DNA from: Tengunoibacter tsumagoiensis
Lineage (GTDB): Bacteria > Chloroflexota > Ktedonobacteria > Ktedonobacterales > Ktedonobacteraceae
DNA: 64,000 nt
Direction of reading: 5' to 3'
Assembly: GCF_003967535.1 (NCBI RefSeq)
Contig: NZ_BIFR01000001.1
Span: 2,479,001 to 2,543,000, forward strand
In this document: piece by piece, positions 17,456-25,852 of the stretch
Layout of the letters: each line of letters begins with the position of its first letter
Numbering within the stretch: position 1 is the first letter of the stretch
Notes under the pieces: model-generated
What the model saw: the letters and a program-made list of their open reading frames with translations, nothing else
The model's database searches: none
Told to the model about the DNA's origin: nothing
Position numbers and translations under genes: made by a program

Positions 17456-17614
17456 CTATTTCTGCTTCCCAGGAAACTGTAAGTAAGGAGTAGCTGACAA
17501 CCGAACGACGCAATGAGCACACAGGAGCCGTAATTCTTTTCGGCCCTTCGGAAGATGGACCCAGTACGAAGTACACTCAGCAACCGATCCACACTGGTGA
17601 CAATTGACCTTCAT
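17456..17614 (-). CDS. Small zinc-finger-like protein (52 aa)
   Basis: A 52-residue frame from ATG 17614 to TAG 17456, between the initiator gene and the excisionase-like gene. It carries CHQC (residues 5-8) and CAHC (31-34), a CxxC-CxxC layout that should bind one zinc ion. AGGTG lies 5 bases upstream of the start. Small treble-clef or ribbon proteins of this size are common in mobile elements. Function unknown. Confidence 0.6.
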   Translation of the reverse strand: MKVNCHQCGSVAECTSYWVHLPKGRKELRLLCAHCVVRLSATPYLQFPGKQK

Positions 17615-17628
17615 AGCACACCTACTTT

Positions 17629-19482
17629 CTAAATTAGCTCTCTGTCATCATCAAGATCTTTTCTCTCTTGACGACGTTGGAAGGAGCGTTTACTCTCTGC
17701 CAGAGCAGCATAAAGAGCGTCCCAATCCTCTTTCACTAAGTCCTCATGAAAGGGGTCATCCGATGGAAGCTCAACACCGAGCGTTTCACGATCCACTTCA
17801 CGTTGAAGAGCCAGGGTAAAACCATATTTACACTGCTTTTTATGAACCTCTTCCACATGAGAACGTCCTTTTTCCTGATCATAGGCCCAGGCAGCACGTG
17901 CAAAGAGCATCATTGAGGTAAAGAAATCGGGAAGCGACTGGTTAAACTTGCGCATTCGGAATGGTATTTCTTCTGGCTCGAGAAGGGCCATATAGGACCG
18001 CATATTTCCCAAACACTGAGCAAGAGCCGCCCGACGTTTTGTGATCCCTTTTTCCTGTTTGACAATGACCTTTTGCACTTCCTGAAGCGATGGGGCCAGC
18101 CAGGAACACACCTGATCCTGTTGCGGTCCAGTCAACGTACTCATTGCTTCCGCGGCCAGCTCACGAAGCAGTTCAATATCCTCATCCTGCAAGGTCTGAA
18201 CAATACCCAGATCATTGTCTCGTAATCTCTTCATCTGGTCCTGATGAAGATCATCACAGAGATGAGGAGCCGATAGATCAATCTCTACTTGCAATTGGTC
18301 ATGGAGCTGGATAGCTGTTGCTTGTCTGATTGTCTCTAATGGTTTTTCATGAACAATACATCTGGTCAGAATGTCTCGCTCACCTTCCTTGCTTCTTTCG
18401 GGCTCATCCTGGTCATATGCCTGTTGAATATATTCCCAGACCGGATGGGTTGGCAGACGGGACATGTTGACGCCGTGTGGCTGGTCGAGATCCACGAAGC
18501 GGAGCCATTGAAACGTCGCATATTGCCAGAGTTGGCGCATCAGTTGGAGGACGGTAAAAGCCTCATTGAGCTCATATTTACGCAGGAAGGCGCGACGAAA
18601 ACGAAACTCTATTCTCCAGATTGGTGATTCACCATCCCAACCATTGAGGAGCCAGATCGGATAGATCCACTGTTTCTGATGCCTGACAACCTCCAATGTC
18701 TTGTTATAAATTTGAGCTGCAATATCCGAGCGATGTGAGCCAAAATCAATTGTTGCAATCTTCCGATGAGCGGTGGTCAAAACTCCCATAGGAAAGACCT
18801 CAACCCCTTCACAGGATGCACTTTCCGCTTGAATACGTTGCTCCAATGCAGTAATTTCTTGTGAAGAAAGCCCGCCCTCTTGTTCCTCTTTCGTTGGCAC
18901 AGAAGGGCGATCACGAATAGTTGTCACCCGAGAGACAAAGGGTAATTGATTATTGCCTGCAAGCTGCAAGTGCGAGAAGTCAAAGCCCTGGACATCACAA
19001 CAGAGATGAAGCTCTGAGACCTGCTTATGAAATGTCCCAGGCAACAATTCAGCAAGCATTGCTTCCGCCCAGATGATGCACTCTTCTGCACTGAACATAT
19101 GCAACAAGTGAGAGGAATAACGCACCTGGCAGAAGAGCCCACGATTCACCGTTCCATGTGCCATCTTCACAGAGATGTCTTTGGACGGCGTATGCAGAAG
19201 CCAGGACCACATAGATGAGCCATGAGATCGCATGAAAAGCGGCTGATAGGAGAAGACTCCATTAACCGGATAGGAGAAGACAAGCGAAGTCTGTACATCC
19301 TGTTGCTCTTGCTTCGCTTGCTGTTGCCACTCATCCAATTGTGAAGCCACCTCATCAGGCATTGATTCGCCGGTTAAAGTCCCATCTTCATTCGCAAACT
19401 TAAAATTGATAAAAACCGTATCGGGTGTATGATTGACAATTTTCAGTTCAGGAGGAGAAGTCAAAAGTGTCTGCTTTTTCAT
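17629..19482 (-). CDS. Rep_trans-like replication initiator
   Basis: A 617-residue protein. Its central part resembles the Rep_trans (replication initiation factor) family of rolling-circle plasmids and conjugative elements. The clearest block is AQIYNKTLEV followed by SPIWRIEFRFRRAFLRKYEL (about residues 235-300), the metal- and DNA-processing region. The C-terminal 250 residues are helical and acidic with no domain I know. Such proteins nick one strand at the origin and stay linked to it through Tyr. Its frame overlaps the previous gene by 4 bp. A strong inverted repeat at 20057-20088 upstream is an origin candidate. The family call rests on short motifs. Confidence 0.55.
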   Translation of the reverse strand: MKKQTLLTSPPELKIVNHTPDTVFINFKFANEDGTLTGESMPDEVASQLDEWQQQAKQEQQDVQTSLVFSYPVNGVFSYQPLFMRSHGSSMWSWLLHTPSKDISVKMAHGTVNRGLFCQVRYSSHLLHMFSAEECIIWAEAMLAELLPGTFHKQVSELHLCCDVQGFDFSHLQLAGNNQLPFVSRVTTIRDRPSVPTKEEQEGGLSSQEITALEQRIQAESASCEGVEVFPMGVLTTAHRKIATIDFGSHRSDIAAQIYNKTLEVVRHQKQWIYPIWLLNGWDGESPIWRIEFRFRRAFLRKYELNEAFTVLQLMRQLWQYATFQWLRFVDLDQPHGVNMSRLPTHPVWEYIQQAYDQDEPERSKEGERDILTRCIVHEKPLETIRQATAIQLHDQLQVEIDLSAPHLCDDLHQDQMKRLRDNDLGIVQTLQDEDIELLRELAAEAMSTLTGPQQDQVCSWLAPSLQEVQKVIVKQEKGITKRRAALAQCLGNMRSYMALLEPEEIPFRMRKFNQSLPDFFTSMMLFARAAWAYDQEKGRSHVEEVHKKQCKYGFTLALQREVDRETLGVELPSDDPFHEDLVKEDWDALYAALAESKRSFQRRQERKDLDDDRELI

Positions 19483-19700
19483 ACCGACACCTTACTCTCT
19501 TCTACCATGGAAAGACGACCATGACGCCAGATGAAACCATTAGAACAGCTTACCGCTACATGCTGCACAACACGAATGTTATAGAATTGCATCACAAAGA
19601 GTGCAGCCAGCAGAGGAGAAGACGCTTCAATATCATCAACCAGGACAGGAAGCTCATTCACTGCAAACCGACGCCAAAGCGCAACATTATAGACGTTCAT
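19479..19700 (-). CDS. Small hypothetical protein (73 aa)
   Basis: A 73-residue frame overlapping the initiator start by 4 bp (ATGA) and the upstream gene by 14 bp, so it is probably translationally coupled in the element's operon. Hydrophobic residues are spread through it, with no clear membrane helix or motif. Function unknown. Confidence 0.5.
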   Translation of the reverse strand: MNVYNVALWRRFAVNELPVLVDDIEASSPLLAALFVMQFYNIRVVQHVAVSCSNGFIWRHGRLSMVEESKVSV

Positions 19701-19995
19701 CTGTCATCCTCTCCTGTCTGAGCTGTTTTTGAAACTGTTGACGGGCCGCTTTTTTCGAAGCCCTCTTGTCTGCCACATTGCCTGAACGTGATTGATGAAC
19801 TTGAAACATCTGTTGATAGGAAAAGGAGCCAGTATCATAGCCATATGGACGCAATCGATGCGGTTTAAAATCTGCCTCATTCAACCGATGACTTCGCCCA
19901 CGGCTACTCATCTCATCAAGACGATATCGACTGAGAATAAATCTTTTTCCCACAGAAGCACCTCCAACCAGACTAGCAATAAACGAACCATCCAT
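19687..19995 (-). CDS. Hypothetical basic protein (102 aa)
   Basis: A 102-residue protein, rich in Arg, Lys and Gln in its last 40 residues (RASKKAARQQFQKQLRQER), which could form a basic helix for DNA or RNA binding. The N-terminal half is Gly/Ser/Tyr-rich. It overlaps the next gene. No known family. Confidence 0.55.
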   Translation of the reverse strand: MDGSFIASLVGGASVGKRFILSRYRLDEMSSRGRSHRLNEADFKPHRLRPYGYDTGSFSYQQMFQVHQSRSGNVADKRASKKAARQQFQKQLRQERMTDERL

Positions 19996-20056
19996 TCAGC
20001 ACAACCAGAAAAATACCAGGGAAGAAATATAACTAGAGTAATCATCTAGGTAAATA

Positions 20057-20088
20057 GCGCACCACGTATTACTAATTCTGTGGTGCGC
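20057..20088. repeat. 9-bp perfect inverted repeat, possible replication/nick origin
   Basis: GCGCACCAC (20057-20065) and GTGGTGCGC (20080-20088) form a stem with a 14-base AT-rich loop in a 169-bp gap inside the operon. No T-run follows on the minus strand, so a classic terminator is less likely. A GC-rich stem with a single-stranded loop, upstream of a Rep_trans-like gene, is a plausible double-strand origin or nick site (inference). Confidence 0.45.
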
Positions 20089-20164
20089 ACCCCCACCAAC
20101 GAGAGCAGGGGCGCAGCAGATAAGAAACAACCTACCAGGACAACCAGACAAACAGACAAACATA

Positions 20165-20581
20165 CTACACTTTGTAGACTCTCACTGGAGCGATCCAACC
20201 ATAAGGAGCATGAACTTCGAGTAAACCACTAACGATTTTCGCTTGATTAATGCGAACAACATCACCACTAGAAAGCACTGCATAAACTCCATTGTTGTGT
20301 CCATTCACATTGTCCCAAATGGCTTGATTGATGTCACGAACATCTGAAAGATCACTTTCCATCTTATCCCCTTCCCCATATCCTTCTGCATATGCCTGCG
20401 CTAAAAGGGCGCATGACTCAGCATCAAGAGGTCCAGTCTGCTTAAGCATTTGAGTAAGAAACGCTTCATCATAGGGAGAGCGAAGTGAGTGCTGAAGACG
20501 ACCTACAGACCTTGCGTAAGAAACAAGATACTCAATCGAAACCTCAAAGGAGATCATTCTTTTTTCATTCATGAAACGCAA
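20165..20581 (-). CDS. Hypothetical protein (138 aa)
   Basis: A 138-residue soluble protein. The C-terminal 40 residues read like a small beta-barrel (AVLSSGDVVRINQAKIVSGL). The N-terminal part is helical. ATG 20569 (MNEKRM) is a second in-frame start four codons in. It belongs to the element's minus-strand run. No function recognised. Confidence 0.6.
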   Translation of the reverse strand: MRFMNEKRMISFEVSIEYLVSYARSVGRLQHSLRSPYDEAFLTQMLKQTGPLDAESCALLAQAYAEGYGEGDKMESDLSDVRDINQAIWDNVNGHNNGVYAVLSSGDVVRINQAKIVSGLLEVHAPYGWIAPVRVYKV

Positions 20582-20624
20582 TCCTTTTTAAAACTGTATT
20601 CCCTGTTTGCAGGACAACAAAAAA

Positions 20625-20819
20625 TTACTCCATTCCAACATAGCCAGCCTTGTAAAACTCCACCACCTTTTGATAGAAGGTTTCAGAGCAAACTTGTTCA
20701 TGCTGTTGAACAAATGCCACCAGGAATCGTAACGGTTCATACACTTTCCCTTGAGCACGAACGCCCTCGTGCCAAGCCTGCATAAGCAGCGCAAATTCCA
20801 CATTCTGTTCCTCAGGCAT
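20625..20819 (-). CDS. Small hypothetical protein (64 aa)
   Basis: A 64-residue acidic helical protein starting at ATG 20819, with AAAGGA 8 bases upstream; the frame is also open further up to 20879. It lies 13 bp after the primase stop and may be co-translated. No motif recognised. Confidence 0.5.
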   Translation of the reverse strand: MPEEQNVEFALLMQAWHEGVRAQGKVYEPLRFLVAFVQQHEQVCSETFYQKVVEFYKAGYVGME

Positions 20820-20832
20820 AGATTCATCCTTT

Positions 20833-21813
20833 CTAAAATCGAGCACCGCCCAGGATGGACGCCCAGAGCGTTCTCGCATCCTGTCCGTAGTAGAGCTTCA
20901 AAAAATCAAACAGTGATCCGCCTCTCTTCCATGTGTGGCAATACCAACAGGCAATATCAGGAGGTGACGGCTGATAGACAAAAAAAGAAGGATGACGATC
21001 TACCCCATTCCGATGATGATCACTAAAGGGACAGCACCCGCGGCCTTGTCGATCCAGATCAACATAGCCACCAATAACTTCCCTGGCGTTCTGCATATGG
21101 CACCAGTCGCGAATGGTCATGTTTTGTGGGGGCGTGGTCAAGCCCACGCCTTTTTTTGAAGGGTATTTTTTTTGTTGATCTTCAAGCTGAACGGACTCCG
21201 TGGGACATGCTGCAACCGAAACCCGCTCGATTGTCGCAAACCATTGCAGCGTCTCATGTATCGTATTCGCGACAGGAAGCATTTCCCCATTGACCAGGGT
21301 CACAAAGGGATACCAGAGCCCTGTCAAACGATGAATACCCAGAGGCAGACGCATTAAGGAGCCATAGGTCAAACCGTCCAAAGTATCCTGCTTAGGATAA
21401 AATTCTACTCCAGAGGGACACCAGGGAAGAAACCAACGACGAGCCAGACCTGGAGAAACCGCGCGATCAAAGAAGATCCGAAGATGTCCACCACGCCGTG
21501 AAGATTCCAGATACGATGGAATCTCAGCAAGCTCCAACTGAACCTGCAATTCAAGGAGCTGGAGCAATCCATCTTCCCTATCACTATCGAACACGACCGA
21601 GCGACAAAGGCCAGCATCTGTAATAAGATAGGTTCCGATGGTCAGCTTCCCATTGAAATGATCAATGAGATCATCATAGGAGAGAGGACGACCTACCCGC
21701 CGATATTGACCATTTTTCTGTTGAACTGCAAAATCTGAAAAACGACCAATGCAGGCAAAGATAAAAGGACGCAATGCCTCAGATGAAAATGCAATTTTCT
21801 GATCAACTGACAT
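20833..21813 (-). CDS. Archaeo-eukaryotic-type primase with C-terminal zinc-binding region
   Basis: This 326-residue protein has the AEP primase-polymerase signatures. SVVFDSDRED holds the metal-binding Asp 76 and 78. SRRGGHLRIFF holds the His at about 110. LMRLPLGIHRLTG is the third block. Near the C-terminus, CCPFSDHHRN and IACWYCHTWKRGGSLFDF look like a CHC2-type zinc-binding module used by primases to find start sites. AEPs with these motifs occur in integrative plasmids, TOTE-type systems and phage satellites, where they make primers for the element's own replication. ATG 21813 has AGGAAGAAGG just upstream; GTG 21831 would add six residues. It shares an operon with the initiator. Confidence 0.75.
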   Translation of the reverse strand: MSVDQKIAFSSEALRPFIFACIGRFSDFAVQQKNGQYRRVGRPLSYDDLIDHFNGKLTIGTYLITDAGLCRSVVFDSDREDGLLQLLELQVQLELAEIPSYLESSRRGGHLRIFFDRAVSPGLARRWFLPWCPSGVEFYPKQDTLDGLTYGSLMRLPLGIHRLTGLWYPFVTLVNGEMLPVANTIHETLQWFATIERVSVAACPTESVQLEDQQKKYPSKKGVGLTTPPQNMTIRDWCHMQNAREVIGGYVDLDRQGRGCCPFSDHHRNGVDRHPSFFVYQPSPPDIACWYCHTWKRGGSLFDFLKLYYGQDARTLWASILGGARF

Positions 21814-21900
21814 ATCCTTCTTCCTTTTCACTCAACCGGAGAGGATGCACGCCTTCACTTTCTGTGCGCAGGCAATTGTGCAAGGCGTGCAAGATGAACG

Positions 21901-22863
21901 CTACCGACGTGGCGGGAAATTAGGAGCTCCTCTATTGGGTCTAGGAACAGGACTACCTGATGCGTCAATCGTGATGGTTGGAACACCACTGATCACATCA
22001 TTCGGAGCAGAAGGCATCATTTGACCAGCAGCAGGAACCGCAAAGGGAGACGGCCCTAGTGGAGCACCAGCCGAAGGCATAGACGGGCGACGACTAGAAG
22101 GAGGACCAAAGGCAGGAGCAGCCGGACCCGCAATCTGAAGAGGCTTGACTGTTGAAACAACAGGCTTACTCTCTGGCTCATCCTCATAAATGGCATTCAA
22201 GCCAAATGACATATCCCCTCGTTTCACATTTTCAACCATTCTCTTTGCTTCCGCCTCAAAGTATTCTTTATACTCAGAGCCCGCTTGAGCTGTAGCACGT
22301 TTGCGCTCTTCTTTGATGCGGTGAATGTGTTGCTCCGCTGTTTCAGCAGCCATGGCTTTCTGTTGAAATTTTAAGGACTTAAACATCTCATGAACCAGAC
22401 GCGTAATATCCAACAGAGCAAGAGCCCCCACAGAGACTGGAAACAAGAGCCCTAAACCGATCTTAAACACCTCAACAACTGGAGCTGGCAACACAAGAGA
22501 GATAGCTGCAATCGCTTTTGTTAACTCTCCGCTTGAATTCACCCAGGCTAAGTTGCAGCCCGCCGAGACCAGCATAGCAACCATTCCAATCATGCCTGGA
22601 ATGAATGCGATCAGGTACCCTTTCCATCCCTTGCCGATAAAAATGCGAACAAGCAAGAACATTGCATAGATGAGCGTTTCAAGCAGAATGCCACGAATAA
22701 GCGCATTCAAGGTATTGAGATCAAAGCCTAAAGCACCACCTGCAAAGGTCCAGGCATTCGCATACCCGGACTCAATCATGAGGAACAAGGGAACCAGCAC
22801 ACACAGCAAGACATCAAAGCGCTCACGAAAGAAATGGACCTGCACAACAGTACTAATTTTCAT
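21901..22863 (-). CDS. Multi-TM membrane protein with coiled coil and Pro-rich tail
   Basis: A 320-residue protein with four or five hydrophobic helices in the first 165 residues, then a charged helical stretch (about 168-220) likely to form a coiled coil, then 100 residues rich in Pro, Ala, Gly and Ser. In type IV secretion and Gram-positive conjugation systems some accessory membrane proteins have this layout, but no motif proves that here. The gene lies 9 bp after the duplicated-domain gene. It is the only large membrane protein of the element, so it is the best candidate for transfer, entry exclusion or envelope association. Confidence 0.65.
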   Translation of the reverse strand: MKISTVVQVHFFRERFDVLLCVLVPLFLMIESGYANAWTFAGGALGFDLNTLNALIRGILLETLIYAMFLLVRIFIGKGWKGYLIAFIPGMIGMVAMLVSAGCNLAWVNSSGELTKAIAAISLVLPAPVVEVFKIGLGLLFPVSVGALALLDITRLVHEMFKSLKFQQKAMAAETAEQHIHRIKEERKRATAQAGSEYKEYFEAEAKRMVENVKRGDMSFGLNAIYEDEPESKPVVSTVKPLQIAGPAAPAFGPPSSRRPSMPSAGAPLGPSPFAVPAAGQMMPSAPNDVISGVPTITIDASGSPVPRPNRGAPNFPPRR

Positions 22864-22872
22864 GGAAGCCTC

Positions 22873-23508
22873 CTATGCCGACTGTTCGGACTGCGATAAA
22901 CCAGGAAACACCACATTCGTTGCAACAAAGTTTGTTTGTGGCTTTTCGGTACCATCCTTAAACTTGCGGAGACGAGCCACATACGAGGCTACATCAACCT
23001 CAATTGGTTGACGGCGAGCCTGAGCAATCAATGGAGCAAGCCATGAGTGTTGTGGATCATCGGGCCACATCTGGAACGCATAGCTATTTGCAATTTCATC
23101 AGCGACAGAAAACGAGAGCATTATTTTCTTGGAGCGATCTTTTCCGCCCACTTCATACGCTCCGCCGTACTGAACCGTCCCAGAGCACCAGACCCGAGGA
23201 GTAATCGAACCGGAAAGAAACTGCACATTCGTTGCAGTAAAGTTTGTTTGCGGCTTCTCACTGCCATCTTGAAACTTACGGAGACGGGCGACGTGTGACG
23301 CCACATCTACCTGAACAGGTTGACGACGAGCATCTTTAATGATTGCAGCAACCTCAGCATGCTGTGGGTCATCGGGCCACATCTGAAACGAATAGTTCGT
23401 CCCAAAACCATCAACAACAGTAAACGAAACCATCTCTTTTTGCCCACCATTTTTCATTTTGATAGGATAGGTGTTACCAAACTTGATATATCCGATACAA
23501 TGCATCAT
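22873..23508 (-). CDS. Tandem duplicated-domain protein (possible OB-fold)
   Basis: A 211-residue protein made of two copies of a domain of about 95 residues (about 5-98 and 104-200). Both copies contain QMWPDDPQH, then RRQP-V/I-x-VDVAS-x-VARLRKF and KPQTNF-x-ATNV. The length, beta-rich pattern and conserved aromatic residues would fit a double OB-fold single-strand DNA-binding protein serving the element's replication, but this is a fold guess. Start ATG 23508 has AAAGGA about 9 bases upstream. The next gene starts 9 bp after its stop. No named family is recognised. Confidence 0.65.
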   Translation of the reverse strand: MMHCIGYIKFGNTYPIKMKNGGQKEMVSFTVVDGFGTNYSFQMWPDDPQHAEVAAIIKDARRQPVQVDVASHVARLRKFQDGSEKPQTNFTATNVQFLSGSITPRVWCSGTVQYGGAYEVGGKDRSKKIMLSFSVADEIANSYAFQMWPDDPQHSWLAPLIAQARRQPIEVDVASYVARLRKFKDGTEKPQTNFVATNVVFPGLSQSEQSA

Positions 23509-23579
23509 AATTTTTTTCCTTTCAGAAAAGGCCCCCAGTCCTCACCAGGGACCATACACACAAAAACTATTCAACAAAC

Positions 23580-23852
23580 TTAAAAAGGGAAGCCATGTTG
23601 ACGCAAAAACTCGAGCGAAAAAGGCTCAGGAAGCTGAACCTGTTGAGCGTTCCACTCAAAAAAAGCAGAAACCATGGCTAGATAGAAAGCAGAAGAATCA
23701 CCAAAGCGTTCAGCCATAAGTGAGCCGATCTGATCCGCTGACAAAGAAGGATAAAGCGCAACAACCTGCATCACCATGGACCACAAGAGATACACACCGT
23801 TTGAATCGTTAGGGTCCATAGAATAAGCACGCCCATTAACAACAATTTCCAT
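23580..23852 (-). CDS. Hypothetical protein (90 aa)
   Basis: A 90-residue acidic protein starting at ATG 23852, with GAGGAGAGG just upstream; the frame is also open further up to 23900. It starts with a short beta-like stretch (MEIVVNGRAYSMD) and is then helical. Its C-terminal EPFSLEFLRQHGFPF resembles the ends of two other small proteins of the run (24193-24513 and 25522-25812), hinting at related folds. Confidence 0.55.
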   Translation of the reverse strand: MEIVVNGRAYSMDPNDSNGVYLLWSMVMQVVALYPSLSADQIGSLMAERFGDSSAFYLAMVSAFFEWNAQQVQLPEPFSLEFLRQHGFPF

Positions 23853-23899
23853 GCATTTCCTCTCCTCAAAAGATGATGTAACAACCAAACAACAGAACA

Positions 23900-24193
23900 T
23901 CAGAATAAGCTTTGCTGGTCAGCAATCGGAACCGTAAAACGATCAATCTCAACAGCACGAGTACGAGTGGGGAGCGCTGGCAAGTAACAATCAGCATACA
24001 TCGAGCAGAGACGAATCATCACTCCTTGCACCACATGGCCTAGACACCCTGGACAATGAGCAGCCGCACCGCAACTCACAGGCTTTGACTTTGCTCCCAT
24101 AAAGGTATTGGCACACATCCAATACCCGCAAACGGAGCTCTGTACCCAGGTATGATTATGACAACCAGCGACCATGGTACTCTTCTTCGCCAT
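23900..24193 (-). CDS. Cys-rich small protein (97 aa)
   Basis: A 97-residue protein with eight Cys and several His in the first 70 residues, including CGAAAHCPGC and HNHTW. This suggests one or two zinc sites. Its ATG overlaps the stop of the upstream gene (TAATG), so translation is coupled. The product may bind DNA or a partner protein; no family recognised. Confidence 0.6.
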   Translation of the reverse strand: MAKKSTMVAGCHNHTWVQSSVCGYWMCANTFMGAKSKPVSCGAAAHCPGCLGHVVQGVMIRLCSMYADCYLPALPTRTRAVEIDRFTVPIADQQSLF

Positions 24194-24513
24194 TACTGGT
24201 TCTCCTCACGATAAACATCTAGAGGAGGAAAACCAGCCTCATACAAGACTGCTAAAGGAATAAGCTCAGTAGTAGGGGACGCCTGAAGATGTTGAAACGA
24301 CGCTTGAACCATCTGCAAGCAGTCTGCATATGACAAACCTCCACTGACAATGTGATAAAGCGACCAGATAAAACCCGCTATCTGGACAACGGTTGGAGGT
24401 TGAGGCCAAGAATAAGAAGCTTGCACATGACGCACATACGAAATGAACTGATAGGCATACCGAGCAGTACCAGCGTCCCATTGCTCTTGATCCAGAGATT
24501 CATTCTGAGGCAT
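24193..24513 (-). CDS. Hypothetical protein (106 aa)
   Basis: A 106-residue helical protein with many aromatic residues (YAYQFISYVRHV) and no membrane helix. The ending LYEAGFPPLDVY resembles the hydrophobic GFPF-type ends of neighbouring small proteins. It is coupled to the Cys-rich gene downstream. Function unknown. Confidence 0.55.
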   Translation of the reverse strand: MPQNESLDQEQWDAGTARYAYQFISYVRHVQASYSWPQPPTVVQIAGFIWSLYHIVSGGLSYADCLQMVQASFQHLQASPTTELIPLAVLYEAGFPPLDVYREENQ

Positions 24514-24560
24514 ATCTCATTCCACTTTCTGGGCCAATGCCCTGTACTCCTTTGACAAGC

Positions 24561-24794
24561 TCACATCCAATAATCACGAAGGGTTTTTGATCTTTCCCAA
24601 TTGACATAAGAACCAGGCTGAATCTTTCGCCCAAGTGAGAACGGATGCTGTGGCCGCCGTTTTCTCAACGGAGAAAGTGGCACTGTCTTCCATTCCCCCT
24701 CAACGAGCCGCTGAAGAAATCCGCATGAAGAGCAACGCCGGAAATCTTGCGCTGCGGTATTCAGCCAGGAAGAATTCACACAATGGCTATCCAT
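24561..24794 (-). CDS. Small CxxC protein (77 aa)
   Basis: A 77-residue basic protein with one CSSC (about residues 21-24), and AGGTGAGGG directly before the start at 24794. It could be half of a zinc site. It begins 3 bp after the stop of the two-TM gene upstream. No function recognised. Confidence 0.5.
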   Translation of the reverse strand: MDSHCVNSSWLNTAAQDFRRCSSCGFLQRLVEGEWKTVPLSPLRKRRPQHPFSLGRKIQPGSYVNWERSKTLRDYWM

Positions 24795-24797
24795 CCC

Positions 24798-24944
24798 TCA
24801 CCTCGCTATCACGATCATCACCACAAAGAACAGAAACGCAAACCCTATAACAAGACCTCCAACAAGATTGCCTGCCGAGAAACAATACACAATACCAACA
24901 AAATCAATCAGCAAAACAAGAAGAGAAATTGCCCGATGGTTCAT
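24798..24944 (-). CDS. Two-TM small membrane protein (48 aa)
   Basis: Start ATG 24944 has GGGAGG 6 bases upstream. The 48 residues form two adjoining hydrophobic helices with a short Gly/Asn turn and a single Arg at the end. A longer in-frame start at 25010 lacks this ribosome site. Role unknown; one of two tiny membrane proteins of the element. Confidence 0.5.
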   Translation of the reverse strand: MNHRAISLLVLLIDFVGIVYCFSAGNLVGGLVIGFAFLFFVVMIVIAR

Positions 24945-24958
24945 ACATGCCTCCCTGG

Positions 24959-25240
24959 CTACAGACGGTAAAGCAAACCATCTTGACCAATCACCGGAGC
25001 ACACAACCACAAATGCTCGTCTGACACCAATGTCTGAATGAGAGCAGCCTCAACCGACACTAAATGATAATGCTCCATCACTTGCTGCACTGCTTCAGAT
25101 GGCCACACTGCCTCAACCTCTATCCGAATATCAGCACCACTGCCAAGACTTGGATCACAACCAGAAAACCAGAGGCAAACTCTCATTGCTTGCACTTCCC
25201 GAAAATGATTATTTTTCACTTCACCATCCAAAAGCCTCAA
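24959..25240 (-). CDS. Hypothetical protein (93 aa)
   Basis: A 93-residue protein whose start overlaps the end of the upstream gene by 20 bp. A second start at M19 (25186) is possible. It has a mixed alpha/beta pattern and ends LWLCAPVIGQDGLLYRL. It belongs to the minus-strand run; no family recognised. Confidence 0.5.
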   Translation of the reverse strand: MRLLDGEVKNNHFREVQAMRVCLWFSGCDPSLGSGADIRIEVEAVWPSEAVQQVMEHYHLVSVEAALIQTLVSDEHLWLCAPVIGQDGLLYRL

Positions 25241-25529
25241 CCATATCAGGCAGCAACATTAATGTTGCCTGCAACCCATACTCTGAACTGATGTGAATAT
25301 CCTTGAACCAGACCCAATAATTAAGCCGAGGAACATGCACGCTTGCAACGGCGGCAGAAGTTAACCGACGATCTTGCATGACACGAAGCAAGCTCACCTC
25401 AACATGATGCGTATAGGAATGTTTGACAATAACATCAGGTTGAGCCTGCTCGAAAGAGTTCACCCAAACCTGCACACGGTTTCCCCCACGATCACCAACA
25501 TCTTTACTTTTTGACGATACCTTAGACAT
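25221..25529 (-). CDS. Hypothetical protein (102 aa)
   Basis: A 102-residue protein with a Ser/Lys/Gly-rich start and a beta-rich remainder (VQVWVNSF, NYWVWFKDIHI). Its start overlaps the upstream gene by 8 bp, and its end overlaps the next gene. The tight overlaps support translation. Function unknown. Confidence 0.55.
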   Translation of the reverse strand: MSKVSSKSKDVGDRGGNRVQVWVNSFEQAQPDVIVKHSYTHHVEVSLLRVMQDRRLTSAAVASVHVPRLNYWVWFKDIHISSEYGLQATLMLLPDMVEAFGW

Positions 25530-25812
25530 TGCTCATCTCCCAGTTCTGCCGCCAATAGGGAAGCAATTGACGAGAACACTCTTGATAGTAAGCATCGAAA
25601 GAGTCAGCAGTAAACGGGAACCCATGATCACGAGCAAGTAGCGAGAGCCGAAGAGCAGCATCACGAGCAACCTCTAAAGAGACACGATCCTTTTTGTTCT
25701 GACACTCATCAAGGAAGCTTAAATTCTGCTGCACGTAATCATGATCTTTTTGATTGCAACGTGCCCACTCGAGAAAAACCTCTAGAACCAGAGTTGGTAG
25801 ATGAAATTCCAT
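25522..25812 (-). CDS. Hypothetical protein (96 aa)
   Basis: A 96-residue helical protein from ATG 25812, with GGAAGGAA 7-14 bases upstream; the frame extends to 25866 without a better start. It contains RDHGFPFTADSFDAYYQE, a GFPF element like that at the end of the 23580-23852 product. Coupled to the next gene by an 8-bp overlap. Function unknown. Confidence 0.55.
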   Translation of the reverse strand: MEFHLPTLVLEVFLEWARCNQKDHDYVQQNLSFLDECQNKKDRVSLEVARDAALRLSLLARDHGFPFTADSFDAYYQECSRQLLPYWRQNWEMSNV

Positions 25813-25852
25813 AGAGACATTCCTTCCCCAAACAATAACAGCCAGGAGACTC

